A DNA stretch of 36,164 bases from Sphingobacteriales bacterium. Lineage in GTDB: Bacteria > Bacteroidota > Bacteroidia > Sphingobacteriales > Sphingobacteriaceae. Positions within the stretch are counted from its first letter, which is position 1. Each line of letters begins with the position of its first letter. A model generated the notes under the pieces. It was given only the letters and a program-made list of their open reading frames with translations. It searched no databases and had not been told where the DNA came from. Both the position numbers and the translations under genes were made by a program. The stretch is from contig JAATFQ010000241.1 of the NCBI GenBank assembly GCA_015655115.1, positions 1 to 36,164 of the forward strand. Reading direction: 5' to 3'. Shown in pieces: positions 18,845-28,308 of this stretch.

Positions 18845-18912
18845 CAGGGGGTATAATGATAATTTAAGGGGGGTATTTAGTAACAAGCAGGGTTAAATAG
18901 TAAAACAAACGT
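18845..18912. repeat. Three degenerate ~22-bp direct repeats (candidate operator)
   Basis: G-run followed by an AT motif recurs three times in phase: GGGGGTATAATGATAA from 18847, GGGGGTATTTAGTAAC from 18869 and GGGTTAAATAGTAAAA from 18890/18891, a spacing of 21-22 bases, two helix turns. It lies 170-235 bases upstream of the GH105-like gene. Direct repeats at this spacing suit a dimeric activator such as a hybrid two-component or AraC-type regulator, which is inference. Confidence 0.5.
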
Positions 18913-19041
18913 TACCAATGTAATATTTCGGCTAACATCATCAGAAAGGAAAGAAAGAAAATCCACAACGTGAGAGACACTACACAAAGGAATATACAAT
19001 AGCCCCCCATAAAACACCCAGCAGTCGGGAACAAACCGCCG

Positions 19042-19154
19042 CACCTATACCTTAGCCACACCCCAACTACAGTCTATCTACACCCCAGGTATACCTAAAG
19101 GGTATGGTTAGGCTATAGATAGACTGTAGTTTACGTATACACGCAGTATAGGTG
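19042..19154. repeat. Inverted repeat built of ten 11-bp units (element 2)
   Basis: From 19045 to 19154 the sequence divides into ten contiguous 11-bp units without a break. Five read in one direction with core Y-A-Y-A-C (for example CTATACCTTAG, CCACACCCCAA, CTACACCCCAG); five are inverted (for example GGGTATGGTTA, GGCTATAGATA, CAGTATAGGTG). The axis is at 19098. The best stem is 15 perfect base pairs, 19066-19080 with 19116-19130. The terminal units pair at 9 of 11; the second and fifth pair poorly. Same architecture as the element at 7486-7728 but a different unit. Confidence 0.88.
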
Positions 19155-19250
19155 AACCGGTTTCTTAGTGGATACAGGCCGATTTCCCTATGCGTTTAAG
19201 TGCATCCCTATACCGCGCGTCGGTTTCCGGCGTGTTATCTTCTGGGTAAA

Positions 19251-19763
19251 CTATCCACGGTGGCTCGTCAGGTCTGTATTCCCCAGCCTGTCTTCCACAA
19301 AAACAAAAGGGAGCAAGCTCTTTATCCCTTGCACTTTAAGCACCTTTCCGTCAATGCAGTAAAACAAAACCCCAATTTCTTTCCCTTGTTTTCTTTCAAA
19401 CTCGGCCATCACCTGCAGGCAGGCGCCACAGCAGGTTACCGGAGTAGTAATTTTAAAATTATCAGTATGTGCCGTGATGACCATACTTTCAATTATGGCA
19501 CCGGGGTATTTAGCACCAATAGTAAAAAGGGCAACTCTTTCGGCGCAAAGGCCAGAAGGATAAGCGAGGTTTTCCTGGTTACTACCCAGCACAACCTCGC
19601 CCCCGGCAAGGCGTACCGCAGTGCCTACTTTAAAATTAGAATAAGGTGACCAGGAGGTATTTAAGGCCTGAACAGCATCCAGGCAGAGTGATTTATCATT
19701 TGCAGCCAACTCTTCAATGCCTTCATAGGCTTCGTAATCGACAGAAAAATTCAATTTATTCAT
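19251..19763 (-). CDS. cdd: Cytidine deaminase
   Basis: 170 residues from the ATG at 19763; a longer frame starts at 19829 but its first 22 residues lack family similarity. Motifs: S-P-Y-S-N-F-K-V-G-T-A-V, zinc/catalytic C-A-E-R-V-A-L-F, and zinc cysteines in T-C-C-G-A-C-L-Q. In most family members the last reads P-C-G-x-C-R-Q; here Pro is Cys and Arg is Leu. It deaminates cytidine and deoxycytidine to uridines in pyrimidine salvage. Divergent from tamB, with 160 bases between starts. Confidence 0.88.
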   Translation of the reverse strand: MNKLNFSVDYEAYEGIEELAANDKSLCLDAVQALNTSWSPYSNFKVGTAVRLAGGEVVLGSNQENLAYPSGLCAERVALFTIGAKYPGAIIESMVITAHTDNFKITTPVTCCGACLQVMAEFERKQGKEIGVLFYCIDGKVLKVQGIKSLLPFVFVEDRLGNTDLTSHRG

Positions 19764-19923
19764 AGCAATGGTTCCAACAATAAAATGTGGGGGTACATAA
19801 TACAAAAAAAATGTAGATATGCTAAACAAATTGTTAGGATAAATGTAATATATACTATTAAGAGACCAATGGCATGGTTTTAGTTAATGTTCAATTAGTG
19901 TAAATCCTTCAAAACCGACTCAC

Positions 19924-22900
19924 TTGAATACATACGTACGCAAAAGTATTAAGATTGTACTCTGGATTGTGGCCAGTATTATTATGCTGGTGGTGCTTTT
20001 AGCAATATCCTTAAATATCCCGGCCGTTCAGAACTTTGTAAAAGATAAGGCTATTACTTATCTGAAAAATAAAACACATACAGAGGTAAGCCTGGAAAGC
20101 ATAAAAATTGCGCTGCCAAAGGATGTAGTACTTAACAAATTCTACATAGAGGACAAAAAAGGCGATACATTATTGTATGCGCAGAAGCTTTCGGTAGATA
20201 TTAGCCTGCTTAAATTACTGAGTAACACGGTAGAAATCAACAATATTGAGTTTGAAAAAATCAGAGCCAATGTAACGCGCATTGCTCCCGACACTACTTT
20301 TAACTTCTCTTTCCTGGTAGACGCTTTTATGTCTGAACAGAAAAAACCAGAAGAAGAGGTACAGAAGGACAGCACGTCTACGATGAAGTTCTCTCTAAAC
20401 AAGATCAGCTTAAAAGATATTGGCATTGTTTATAGAGATGATGTTGCCGGCAATGATGTGAGCGTGAAACTGGGAGAGTTTACTACCAAGATCAAGGAAT
20501 TTGATATGCCTAACCAACATTATGTGATCAAAAACCTGTCCTTAAAAAACACCACTTTAAAATATTTACAGCAGAAACCACTTACACAGCTGGCAGCACA
20601 CTTGCAGAAAAGTATTGATACCACGCAATCGGCCACGGGGAAATTGCCTTTGGTAGAAGTGGAAGATGTAGCTTTCAGCAATGTGAAAATAAATTACGAT
20701 GATATGCTGTCTGATACCCGGGCAGACCTAAACCTTGCAGAGCTGTCTCTGACAAAGTTGTTCGCGGATTTAACGAAGAGCAACTTCAAGCTTGACGAGG
20801 CAACATTAAATAATTCAAATATCCTGTTTGCTTTTAAACCAGCTGCTGTGGCGAAGGACCTGAAGGCAGCAGATGCATCGGCAAAAACCAGCGATACGCT
20901 TGCAGCAGCGCCCTCGGCCATGGCTGTTTTAGTAAATAAACTGAACCTTGCGGGTAATAATATCCAGTTCGATAACCTAGGTGCTAAACCTGTAAAAGGA
21001 ATGGACTTTAACCACCTTAAAATTAATGGGCTTGGAATAGGTGCTGATTCTCTTTCTTACAGTGCCGCTGGCATCAGGGTGAAAGTGAAAAACGGTTCGA
21101 TGAAGGAGAAAAGCGGATTTGAGGTATCAAAATTGCAAGGCGATGTGGTCTACAATGATAAAAACGTCAAGATCAGCAACCTTATTTTTAAAACTCCTAA
21201 TACAAATATTGAGAATAATACAGAACTTAATTACACTTCTATTGATGATTTAACGAAGCACCCTGAACGGGTTAAATTGAATATAGAGGTCAAAAACACT
21301 GTACTGGGACTAAAAGACGCTACCTATTTCAGCGATGCAGTACCGGCAAATTACCGTAATCAGAAAATTGCAGTTAATGCACGTGCGAATGGTTATATGA
21401 ATAATCTCAGCATCCCTCAACTGCAGATCAGCGGACTAAAGAGTACGCGTATTGATGTAAATGGTACAGTGAAAGGCTTGCCTGATGTGAATAAGACTTA
21501 CCTCAACCTCAATATTAAACGATTTGCAACTACAAAAAGCGATCTGCTTGCATTGATCCCTAAAAACACATTGCCTGCCAGTATTGAATTGCCTAATAGT
21601 ATAGCGGCAAATGGCCAGTTTAAAGGTTCCATCAGCAATTTTAATACGGGTTTCAATATCAATACGGATATGGGATCGGCTAAGCTATTGGCAACAATGA
21701 AAGGTCCTAAAGGCAAAGAGAGTTATACTGCTAATATCAATCTTAATAATTTTAATGTAGGCCGCCTGATGAAAATGCAGCCTACCCTGGGCAGGATCAC
21801 CGTAAAAGCAAATATCAGCGGTACCGGTATCGACGCTAAAACTGCTGCTGCGAAGGTGAATGCACAGCTGGTAAGTGCTTATTACAATAAGTATACTTAC
21901 AGGAATTTATTGCTGAGCGGTACTTATGCGGCGCAGAAGCTGAACCTGAAGAGCAGCATGGCGGATAGTAATGCGAATTTCAGCCTTACAGCTTTCGTGA
22001 ATATGGCCGGCAAATATCCGGCAGTAAAAGCCGATATGAACCTTAAACAGGTTGACTTGCAAAAGCTGAATTTCAGCACTACCCCATTCCAGCTTGCCGG
22101 ACTGGTGAAAGCGGATATCAAAACTGCTGATCCAGATTACCTGAATGGTGATGTGAGCATTAGGGCACTACAATTGGTGAAAGACGGACAGAAGTTCAAT
22201 ATGGATACCATTGATATACATTCAGAAGCTACAGCGACGTCGAACTTGCTTACCTTGCACTCTGAAGTTTTAAGTGCAAAAGTAGATGGTAAATATCAGC
22301 TTACTAACCTGGCCAGTGCCTTTATCAACCAGATCAATAAATACTATGCCTTCGGTGAAGTAACAAAAATCCCTGATCAGCGCTTCAGGTTTGAAGTTAA
22401 ATTCTATAACCCCAAGTTCCTGAAGAACTTTGTACCCCAGTTAACTGCCTTCTCTCCTTCGCAGATGAGCGGCTTGCTGGATACTAAAAAGGATAGCCTG
22501 ATCATGAACGCGTGGTTCCCTCAGGTAATTTATGGCGACTATAAAGTAGACAGTACAAGGCTTACGGTAGATAATGCTAATCAACAACTCAATTATAAAT
22601 TACTGGTAGGCCATCTGCAAAGCCCTTCTATTGCATTATACAATACAGAACTGAGCGGCCAGGCTGACAATAACCTGTTAGGCGTAAATATCTTCCTGCG
22701 AGATAGTAAGCTTAAAAATAAGTATATGCTTGGCGGTAATTTTAAATCTATGGGCAAGAATTACCAGTTTAGCTTCGCTCCTGATAAGCTGGTGCTGAAT
22801 TACGAAAAATGGTCGGTATCTCCTGAAAATTACCTGCAGTTCGGTGCATCGGGGATACTTGCTAACCAGTTTAACCTGAGCCAGGGCTCACAATTACTTA

Positions 22901-24936
22901 GCATCAATAGCTTAAATGCGACACCTAATTCCCCGCTGAAAGTAGAGTTCAAAGATTTCCAGATCGCAACGCTGACTAAGTTTGCGGAGCAGGACAGTGC
23001 GCTTGTAGGTGGGGTAATCAATGGAACAGTGGATGTAAAAGAATTGATGTCCAGCCCTAAGTTCACAGCCAACATGACCATTGACCAATTGCGTTACCAA
23101 AAGGATGAACTGGGCACTTTGCGTGTAGCGGTGAACAACAATACTCCTAATGCTTTTGAAACCAATATCGCATTGACTGGCGTACATGAACTGAGGGTAA
23201 ATGGTTTCTACTATACCAATACGGAGAATGCTTTAGACCTTACGGTAAATATCGATAAGATTGATATGAAAGCACTGGAAAGTCTGTCTATGGGGCAGAT
23301 CAAAAGAGGATCCGGAACGATTACAGGTGCCCTGACTGTGAAAGGTTCTACTACCAAGCCGAAAGTGCTTGGCGATATCAAGTTTAACCAGGTAGCCTTT
23401 ACGGCCAGCTATGTAAACTCGTACCTGCGTATGCCGAATGAGACAATCAGCTTTACTGATGCAGGAGTTATCTTCAACAATTTCACAATCATCGATTCGC
23501 TGAATAAAAGAGCTACTATCAATGGAGGAATCCTGACAACAGACTATACGAACTTTAAGTTCAACATGGATATCAAGACCAATAACTTCAGAGCACTGAA
23601 TTCTACGTCGGCTGATAATGACATGATCTATGGAACGGTATTCCTTACCAGCAATATCAAAGTACGCGGTGATTTGAACCAGCCGGATGTGAATATGACT
23701 ATCAAGGTAGAAAAAGGAACTAAGTTCTTCTTTGCACTACCGGTTGATGATCCATCTGTGATTGCCCAGGAAGGAATTGTCCAGTTTATCGATGCCGATG
23801 TGGCACCATATAATGGACAGAAGGCACTGAAATCTGACAGTATCAGCAAAGCTCCCGTTAAAGGGTTTAACCTGACGGCAGACCTGGAAGTGGATCCTGA
23901 AGCGGAGCTGAATGTAGTAGTCGACCCTTCTAACGGTGATGCTTTAAAAGTCAGAGGAACAGCTAACCTGACGGCAACGATGGATCCTAGTGGCAAGACT
24001 AGCTTGACGGGACGCTATGAAATTGTTGATGGCTCATATAATTTATCTGTAGGGCCTTTGGGCAAGAAAGAATTTAAACTGGTAAAAGGAAGCACAATCG
24101 TGTGGACAGGCGATCCGATGTCGGCGAATGTAAATTTATCGGCATTGTATGAGGTTAATGCTGCTCCTATTGATTTGCTGAATCAGCCCGACCTAATTGA
24201 AGCAAAAACAAAATTGCCTTTCCAGGTCTACCTGACCATGAAAGGTGAACTGCTGAAACCTATAATATCTTTCCGCCTGGATTTACCTGAGAACGAAAGA
24301 GGAGCTCTAAGTGGCCAGGTATATACCAAGCTATTGCAGGTAAACAGAGATGAGAATGAGCTGAACAAACAGGTATTTGCATTACTGGCATTGAACAGGT
24401 TTATTGCCAGCAATCCATTCCAAAGTCTTGCTGGTGGCGGAGGCGGGGTTTCTACCCTTGCCCGTTCAAGTGTGAGCAAGCTGTTAACGGAACAGTTGAA
24501 CAATCTTGCATCCGACCTGATACAGGGTGTGGATATTAATTTCGGCGTAAACTCATCGGAGGATTATTCTACCGGAGCACTGGAACAAAAAACCGATCTC
24601 GAAGTTGGACTGTCGAAAAAACTATTGAACGACAGGCTTACAGTGACCGTAGGTAGCACCTTCGGACTGGAAGGTCCGCAACCCAAAGGACAGAGCTCAA
24701 GCAATATTGCAGGAAATGTAAATGTGGAATATGCCTTATCTGCTGATGGCCGATACCGTCTCCGTGCCTACAGGCGCAACCAGACTGAAGGTGTGGTGGA
24801 AGGACAGATCATCGAAACCGGATTAGGATTTGCATTGGTGGTAGACTACAATAAATTCAGGGAAATATTCCAAAAAAGAAGAAACAGAAACAGATCAAAC
24901 ACAGAACAGAAGCCGAAAAATGAGAAAACTAATTAA
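19924..24936 (+). CDS. tamB: TamB-like translocation/assembly module protein
   Basis: 1670 residues. One N-terminal membrane helix (about 10-33) anchors it in the inner membrane. The rest is a very long repetitive beta structure as in AsmA/TamB/DUF490 proteins, predicted to form a hydrophobic groove across the periplasm. The conserved TamB C-terminal domain occupies about 1250-1640, with the G-R-Y-E-I-V-D-G-S-Y-N-L pattern. The start is TTG at 19924: an in-frame TAA lies at 19885, there is no ATG before codon 21, and the helix would be lost by starting later. Its end overlaps tamL by 17 bases. Together they serve outer-membrane protein or lipid delivery. Confidence 0.93.
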   Translation: MNTYVRKSIKIVLWIVASIIMLVVLLAISLNIPAVQNFVKDKAITYLKNKTHTEVSLESIKIALPKDVVLNKFYIEDKKGDTLLYAQKLSVDISLLKLLSNTVEINNIEFEKIRANVTRIAPDTTFNFSFLVDAFMSEQKKPEEEVQKDSTSTMKFSLNKISLKDIGIVYRDDVAGNDVSVKLGEFTTKIKEFDMPNQHYVIKNLSLKNTTLKYLQQKPLTQLAAHLQKSIDTTQSATGKLPLVEVEDVAFSNVKINYDDMLSDTRADLNLAELSLTKLFADLTKSNFKLDEATLNNSNILFAFKPAAVAKDLKAADASAKTSDTLAAAPSAMAVLVNKLNLAGNNIQFDNLGAKPVKGMDFNHLKINGLGIGADSLSYSAAGIRVKVKNGSMKEKSGFEVSKLQGDVVYNDKNVKISNLIFKTPNTNIENNTELNYTSIDDLTKHPERVKLNIEVKNTVLGLKDATYFSDAVPANYRNQKIAVNARANGYMNNLSIPQLQISGLKSTRIDVNGTVKGLPDVNKTYLNLNIKRFATTKSDLLALIPKNTLPASIELPNSIAANGQFKGSISNFNTGFNINTDMGSAKLLATMKGPKGKESYTANINLNNFNVGRLMKMQPTLGRITVKANISGTGIDAKTAAAKVNAQLVSAYYNKYTYRNLLLSGTYAAQKLNLKSSMADSNANFSLTAFVNMAGKYPAVKADMNLKQVDLQKLNFSTTPFQLAGLVKADIKTADPDYLNGDVSIRALQLVKDGQKFNMDTIDIHSEATATSNLLTLHSEVLSAKVDGKYQLTNLASAFINQINKYYAFGEVTKIPDQRFRFEVKFYNPKFLKNFVPQLTAFSPSQMSGLLDTKKDSLIMNAWFPQVIYGDYKVDSTRLTVDNANQQLNYKLLVGHLQSPSIALYNTELSGQADNNLLGVNIFLRDSKLKNKYMLGGNFKSMGKNYQFSFAPDKLVLNYEKWSVSPENYLQFGASGILANQFNLSQGSQLLSINSLNATPNSPLKVEFKDFQIATLTKFAEQDSALVGGVINGTVDVKELMSSPKFTANMTIDQLRYQKDELGTLRVAVNNNTPNAFETNIALTGVHELRVNGFYYTNTENALDLTVNIDKIDMKALESLSMGQIKRGSGTITGALTVKGSTTKPKVLGDIKFNQVAFTASYVNSYLRMPNETISFTDAGVIFNNFTIIDSLNKRATINGGILTTDYTNFKFNMDIKTNNFRALNSTSADNDMIYGTVFLTSNIKVRGDLNQPDVNMTIKVEKGTKFFFALPVDDPSVIAQEGIVQFIDADVAPYNGQKALKSDSISKAPVKGFNLTADLEVDPEAELNVVVDPSNGDALKVRGTANLTATMDPSGKTSLTGRYEIVDGSYNLSVGPLGKKEFKLVKGSTIVWTGDPMSANVNLSALYEVNAAPIDLLNQPDLIEAKTKLPFQVYLTMKGELLKPIISFRLDLPENERGALSGQVYTKLLQVNRDENELNKQVFALLALNRFIASNPFQSLAGGGGGVSTLARSSVSKLLTEQLNNLASDLIQGVDINFGVNSSEDYSTGALEQKTDLEVGLSKKLLNDRLTVTVGSTFGLEGPQPKGQSSSNIAGNVNVEYALSADGRYRLRAYRRNQTEGVVEGQIIETGLGFALVVDYNKFREIFQKRRNRNRSNTEQKPKNEKTN

Positions 24937-27223
24937 ACCCAGCTTATTAATTTTTGTATGTTTAGTATGGGCTGCCTGCAGTAATACTAAGTATCTGAAA
25001 CCGGGGCAAAACTTGTATACGGGTGCTGAGGTGAAGATAAACCCTGATTCTTCGGGCAGAATAGATAACGAGAAAGATGTAAAAGCAACGCTGGAAAGTA
25101 AAACCAGACCACGACCTAATAAGTCTATCTTAGGCCTTAAGCCTAAGTTATATATTTATAACCTCGCCGGAGAGCCGAAGAAACCAAAGGGGTTCAAACA
25201 CTGGCTGCGGACAAAAGTTGGAGAGCCACCTGTATTATTAAGCGAGGTTAAATTACAATATAACAACGATGTATTGACCAGCTACCTGATTAGCCAGGGT
25301 TATCTTCAATCTTTGGTTACCGGAGATACTGTGGTTAAAAATAAAAAAGCAAAAGCTATTTATACTGCTAATACAGGCGACAGGTACAAGATCGCCAGCG
25401 TTACTTTTCCGAAGGATACTGGTGAACTTTCTAAAATCATCAGCAATAATCAGGGAAAGTCATTGATCAAGGTTGGCGACTATTATGATCTTGATGTTTT
25501 TAAAAATGAACGTATCCGTATTGATAATGATCTCAAAGAACTGGGATATTTCTACTTTAGTCCGGATTACCTGATCTTACAGGTCGACAGTACTATCGGT
25601 AAAAGCATGGTAAACGTTACGGTAAAGGTGAAAGATATTGCACCTGATGCAGGCGTAAAGCCTTATACGATCAAGAATATCAATATTTACCCTAACTATT
25701 CGCTGCGCAGGGATAGTGTATTAAGAAAGCTTGATCCTTTACAGTACCACGATTTCAATATCTATGACAACAGGAATACCTTTAAACCAAGGATATTTGA
25801 CAGGCTGGTTTTCTTTAAAAAGGATGAAAAATATAACCGCAAAGACCATAACCAGTCTTTAAATCGGATGGTGAACATTAATGCTTTCCAGGATGTAAGA
25901 GCCGAATTCCTTCCTCTTGATAGCTTTAAGAATGACGAGCTGGACCTGAATATTTATCTCACCCCTTTAAAGAAGAACTCCTTATCCTTCGGGGTAACAG
26001 GTACAAGTAAGTCGAACAATTTCGTAGGATCTGAGGTGAAAATCACACAGACTACCCGGAACCTTTTCAGAGGCGCAGAGCAGTTGGATGTGAGTGTGAG
26101 CGGTGGTTTTGAAACACAGGTGAGCGGCGCTTCACAGGGATTAAACTCTTACTCACTGACGGGCGAAGGAAAACTGACCTTCCCCCAGTTTATCGTTCCT
26201 TTTTATAAACCTAAAAGCACAACTGCATTTATCCCTAAAACTATTGCTTCCTTATCCTACCAGCTAATTAACAGGGGATCTTTATACAGTATCAATTCCT
26301 TCAAAGGTGAATTTGGTTACAACTGGAAAGAGAATCTGCATAAGGAGCATACCTTTAATCCTATTTCGGTCAATTATGTAAAACCTATTATTGCCGATAC
26401 GAACAAAAAGGATAGCTTGTATAGAATAGGACTGAGAAACGTGCTGGAGCCTCAGTTTATAATCGGAAGTAATTACAACTTTACCTTTACTAACCAGATG
26501 GAAGAGTCGCGCAGAAATACGACTTATTTTAACGGAAGCCTGGAAACAGCCGGGAACGTATGGGGACTTTTTGTATCGAAAAACGACAAAGGCGAACGTA
26601 ACATCTTCAATACGCCCTTATCACAATTTGTGAGGCTGGAGGCCGATGTGAGGGATTATTTCAAAATCACCCGTAATGTGACCTGGGCAAACCGCTTAAA
26701 CCTGGGTTATGGCTATGCTTATGGAAATACGACTTCATTACCTTTTGTGAGACAGTTTTTTGGCGGCGGAAGTAATGATATCCGTGCATTTGCTGCACGT
26801 TCTTTAGGTCCCGGTACTTATTATTATAAATATGATAAGACACTCGACAGTACCTTTATCCCTGATCAGGGCGGTGATATTAAGATCATGCTGAATACTG
26901 AGCTTCGTTTTAAACTGGTGAGTATTTTATATGGAGCGCTCTTTGCGGATGCAGGAAATGTGTGGCTGCGTAAAGAAGATCCGAAAAAAGCAGGATCCGA
27001 ATTTAAAGCAAATAAGGCATTAAGTCAGATGGCGGTAGGTACCGGAGCTGGTCTAAGAGTTGATGCAACGATTTTCGTTATCCGCCTTGATGTTGCCTTT
27101 CCGATCAGAAAGCCTTACCTTCCCGAAGGTCAGCGGTGGGTGATAGATCAGGTTGCTTTTGGCGACAAGACCTGGAGAAAAGAAAATTTAGTTTATAACA
27201 TCGGAATAGGATATCCTTTTTAA
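24920..27223 (+). CDS. tamL: TamL: lipoprotein Omp85/TamA-type outer-membrane protein
   Basis: 767 residues. Lipobox W-A-A-C puts a lipid on Cys20, which distinguishes Bacteroidota TamL from proteobacterial TamA. POTRA-like repeats fill about 60-330 and the Omp85 barrel the rest. The conserved loop motif F-F-G-G-G-S-N-D-I-R-A-F (the R-G-F/Y equivalent) is present, and the chain ends N-I-G-I-G-Y-P-F, an aromatic-terminated last strand. It starts inside tamB and is followed after eight bases by yihY. Expected partner of TamB in outer-membrane insertion. Confidence 0.93.
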   Translation: MRKLIKPSLLIFVCLVWAACSNTKYLKPGQNLYTGAEVKINPDSSGRIDNEKDVKATLESKTRPRPNKSILGLKPKLYIYNLAGEPKKPKGFKHWLRTKVGEPPVLLSEVKLQYNNDVLTSYLISQGYLQSLVTGDTVVKNKKAKAIYTANTGDRYKIASVTFPKDTGELSKIISNNQGKSLIKVGDYYDLDVFKNERIRIDNDLKELGYFYFSPDYLILQVDSTIGKSMVNVTVKVKDIAPDAGVKPYTIKNINIYPNYSLRRDSVLRKLDPLQYHDFNIYDNRNTFKPRIFDRLVFFKKDEKYNRKDHNQSLNRMVNINAFQDVRAEFLPLDSFKNDELDLNIYLTPLKKNSLSFGVTGTSKSNNFVGSEVKITQTTRNLFRGAEQLDVSVSGGFETQVSGASQGLNSYSLTGEGKLTFPQFIVPFYKPKSTTAFIPKTIASLSYQLINRGSLYSINSFKGEFGYNWKENLHKEHTFNPISVNYVKPIIADTNKKDSLYRIGLRNVLEPQFIIGSNYNFTFTNQMEESRRNTTYFNGSLETAGNVWGLFVSKNDKGERNIFNTPLSQFVRLEADVRDYFKITRNVTWANRLNLGYGYAYGNTTSLPFVRQFFGGGSNDIRAFAARSLGPGTYYYKYDKTLDSTFIPDQGGDIKIMLNTELRFKLVSILYGALFADAGNVWLRKEDPKKAGSEFKANKALSQMAVGTGAGLRVDATIFVIRLDVAFPIRKPYLPEGQRWVIDQVAFGDKTWRKENLVYNIGIGYPF

Positions 27224-27231
27224 ACAACATA

Positions 27232-28245
27232 ATGGCATTAGTACATAAGTTAAAACATTTTTTCATAGCCCTATACCATCTGTTCATTGCTGCCGGAAAA
27301 GGCTTTATGGAAGATAGAGTGATGAAGCTTAGCGCCGCGCTGGCTTACTACACGATCTTTTCATTAACTCCGCTCATCATTATCATAATTGCTGCAGCGA
27401 GTATCTTCTTTAATAATAAGCTGAATCCAGGTACAGAATTATTTTCGCAGATCAGCGATATGGTAGGCGTGGATGCGGCTAAACAATTGCAAGGGTTTGT
27501 AGAAAATGCCAACTTAACCGGAAAAACCACCATTGGCCTGATTATAGGTGTTACTACTCTGATAGTTGGTGCTACGGCTATATTTATTGAAATCCAGGAT
27601 AGTATCAACCTGATATGGAAGGTGAAAGCGGTACCTAAAAAAGGATGGAAAAAAATGATTACCAACAGGCTGTTATCCTTCTCTCTGATCGTCTCGATGG
27701 GATTTTTACTCCTTGTTTCTCTTGTAGTAAACAGTATTGTAGTGAGTCTGGGTGATAAGCTGGGCTACCTGATTAAAAACAGCCAGATCGGGGAAGCCCT
27801 GCCTGTAGCCGGTGACACCACTACCCTGCTCATTTATATCTTGAATAATGTGATTACTATCGCTGCCGTAACTGCCGTGTTTACAATTATATTTAAAGTA
27901 TTGCCCGATGTAGATCTACGATGGAAGTCAGCCATTATAGGTGCACTATTTACAGCACTGCTGTTCAGTTTAGGTAAATACGTGATCGGCATTTATATAG
28001 AAAAAGGAAACCCGGGATCCGCATTCGGTGCAGCGAGTTCTATCATTGTTATCCTCTTATGGATTTACTATACTTCTATTATCCTGTATTTTGGTGCCGA
28101 GTTTACGCAGGCTTATGCAGAGAAATATGACGGAGGGATCAGACCTAGTAAATATGCGGTACATACACAGATTACAATTGTAGAACAAAAGGTAGATGTA
28201 TTACCTCCGCAGCATCCTGAAGATACTGTAGCAGCAAAGGATTAA
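27232..28245 (+). CDS. yihY: YihY/BrkB-family membrane protein
   Basis: 337 residues with about six membrane helices. Family pattern: K-L-S-A-A-L-A-Y-Y-T-I-F-S-L-T-P-L near 32-48, I-W-K-V-K near 127-131, P-D-V-D-L-R-W-K-S-A near 223-232, and Y-x-x-S-I-I-L-Y-F-G-A-E-F-T near 281-294. Once thought to be ribonuclease BN, the family is now regarded as integral membrane proteins of undefined, probably envelope-related, role. It follows tamL by eight bases, suggesting a link to outer-membrane biogenesis. Its stop codon sits at the centre of a perfect palindrome. Confidence 0.88.
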   Translation: MALVHKLKHFFIALYHLFIAAGKGFMEDRVMKLSAALAYYTIFSLTPLIIIIIAAASIFFNNKLNPGTELFSQISDMVGVDAAKQLQGFVENANLTGKTTIGLIIGVTTLIVGATAIFIEIQDSINLIWKVKAVPKKGWKKMITNRLLSFSLIVSMGFLLLVSLVVNSIVVSLGDKLGYLIKNSQIGEALPVAGDTTTLLIYILNNVITIAAVTAVFTIIFKVLPDVDLRWKSAIIGALFTALLFSLGKYVIGIYIEKGNPGSAFGAASSIIVILLWIYYTSIILYFGAEFTQAYAEKYDGGIRPSKYAVHTQITIVEQKVDVLPPQHPEDTVAAKD

Positions 28246-28256
28246 TCCTTTGCTGC
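28231..28256. terminator. Perfect 26-bp palindrome over the yihY stop codon
   Basis: GCAGCAAAGGATT (28231-28243) is followed immediately by its exact reverse complement (28244-28256). The TAA stop (28243-28245) lies at the axis. Located between convergent yihY and parE, it could act as a two-way terminator or 3'-end protector, although no long T-run follows on either side. Confidence 0.6.
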
Positions 28257-28308
28257 TGATTAGATAAATATGTTTGCCGATCAGTACCCCTGTAGAGAAA
28301 CAGTCAAC

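Larger units (their letters stand above)
18677..19250. other. 574-base gene-free region
   Basis: Between cytidine deaminase and the glycoside hydrolase operon, both on the minus strand. It contains the candidate promoter, the 22-bp repeats and the 11-bp-phased inverted repeat, listed separately. I find no small gene and nothing resembling the rest of an ORF6N gene. Confidence 0.6.

Noticed and set aside
19168..19649. Plus-strand frames antisense to cytidine deaminase
   Set aside because: They overlap a motif-verified gene and show no domain or start context.
19251..19829. Cytidine deaminase start at 19829
   Set aside because: The 22 extra residues are hydrophobic without family similarity; ATG at 19763 matches the family start.
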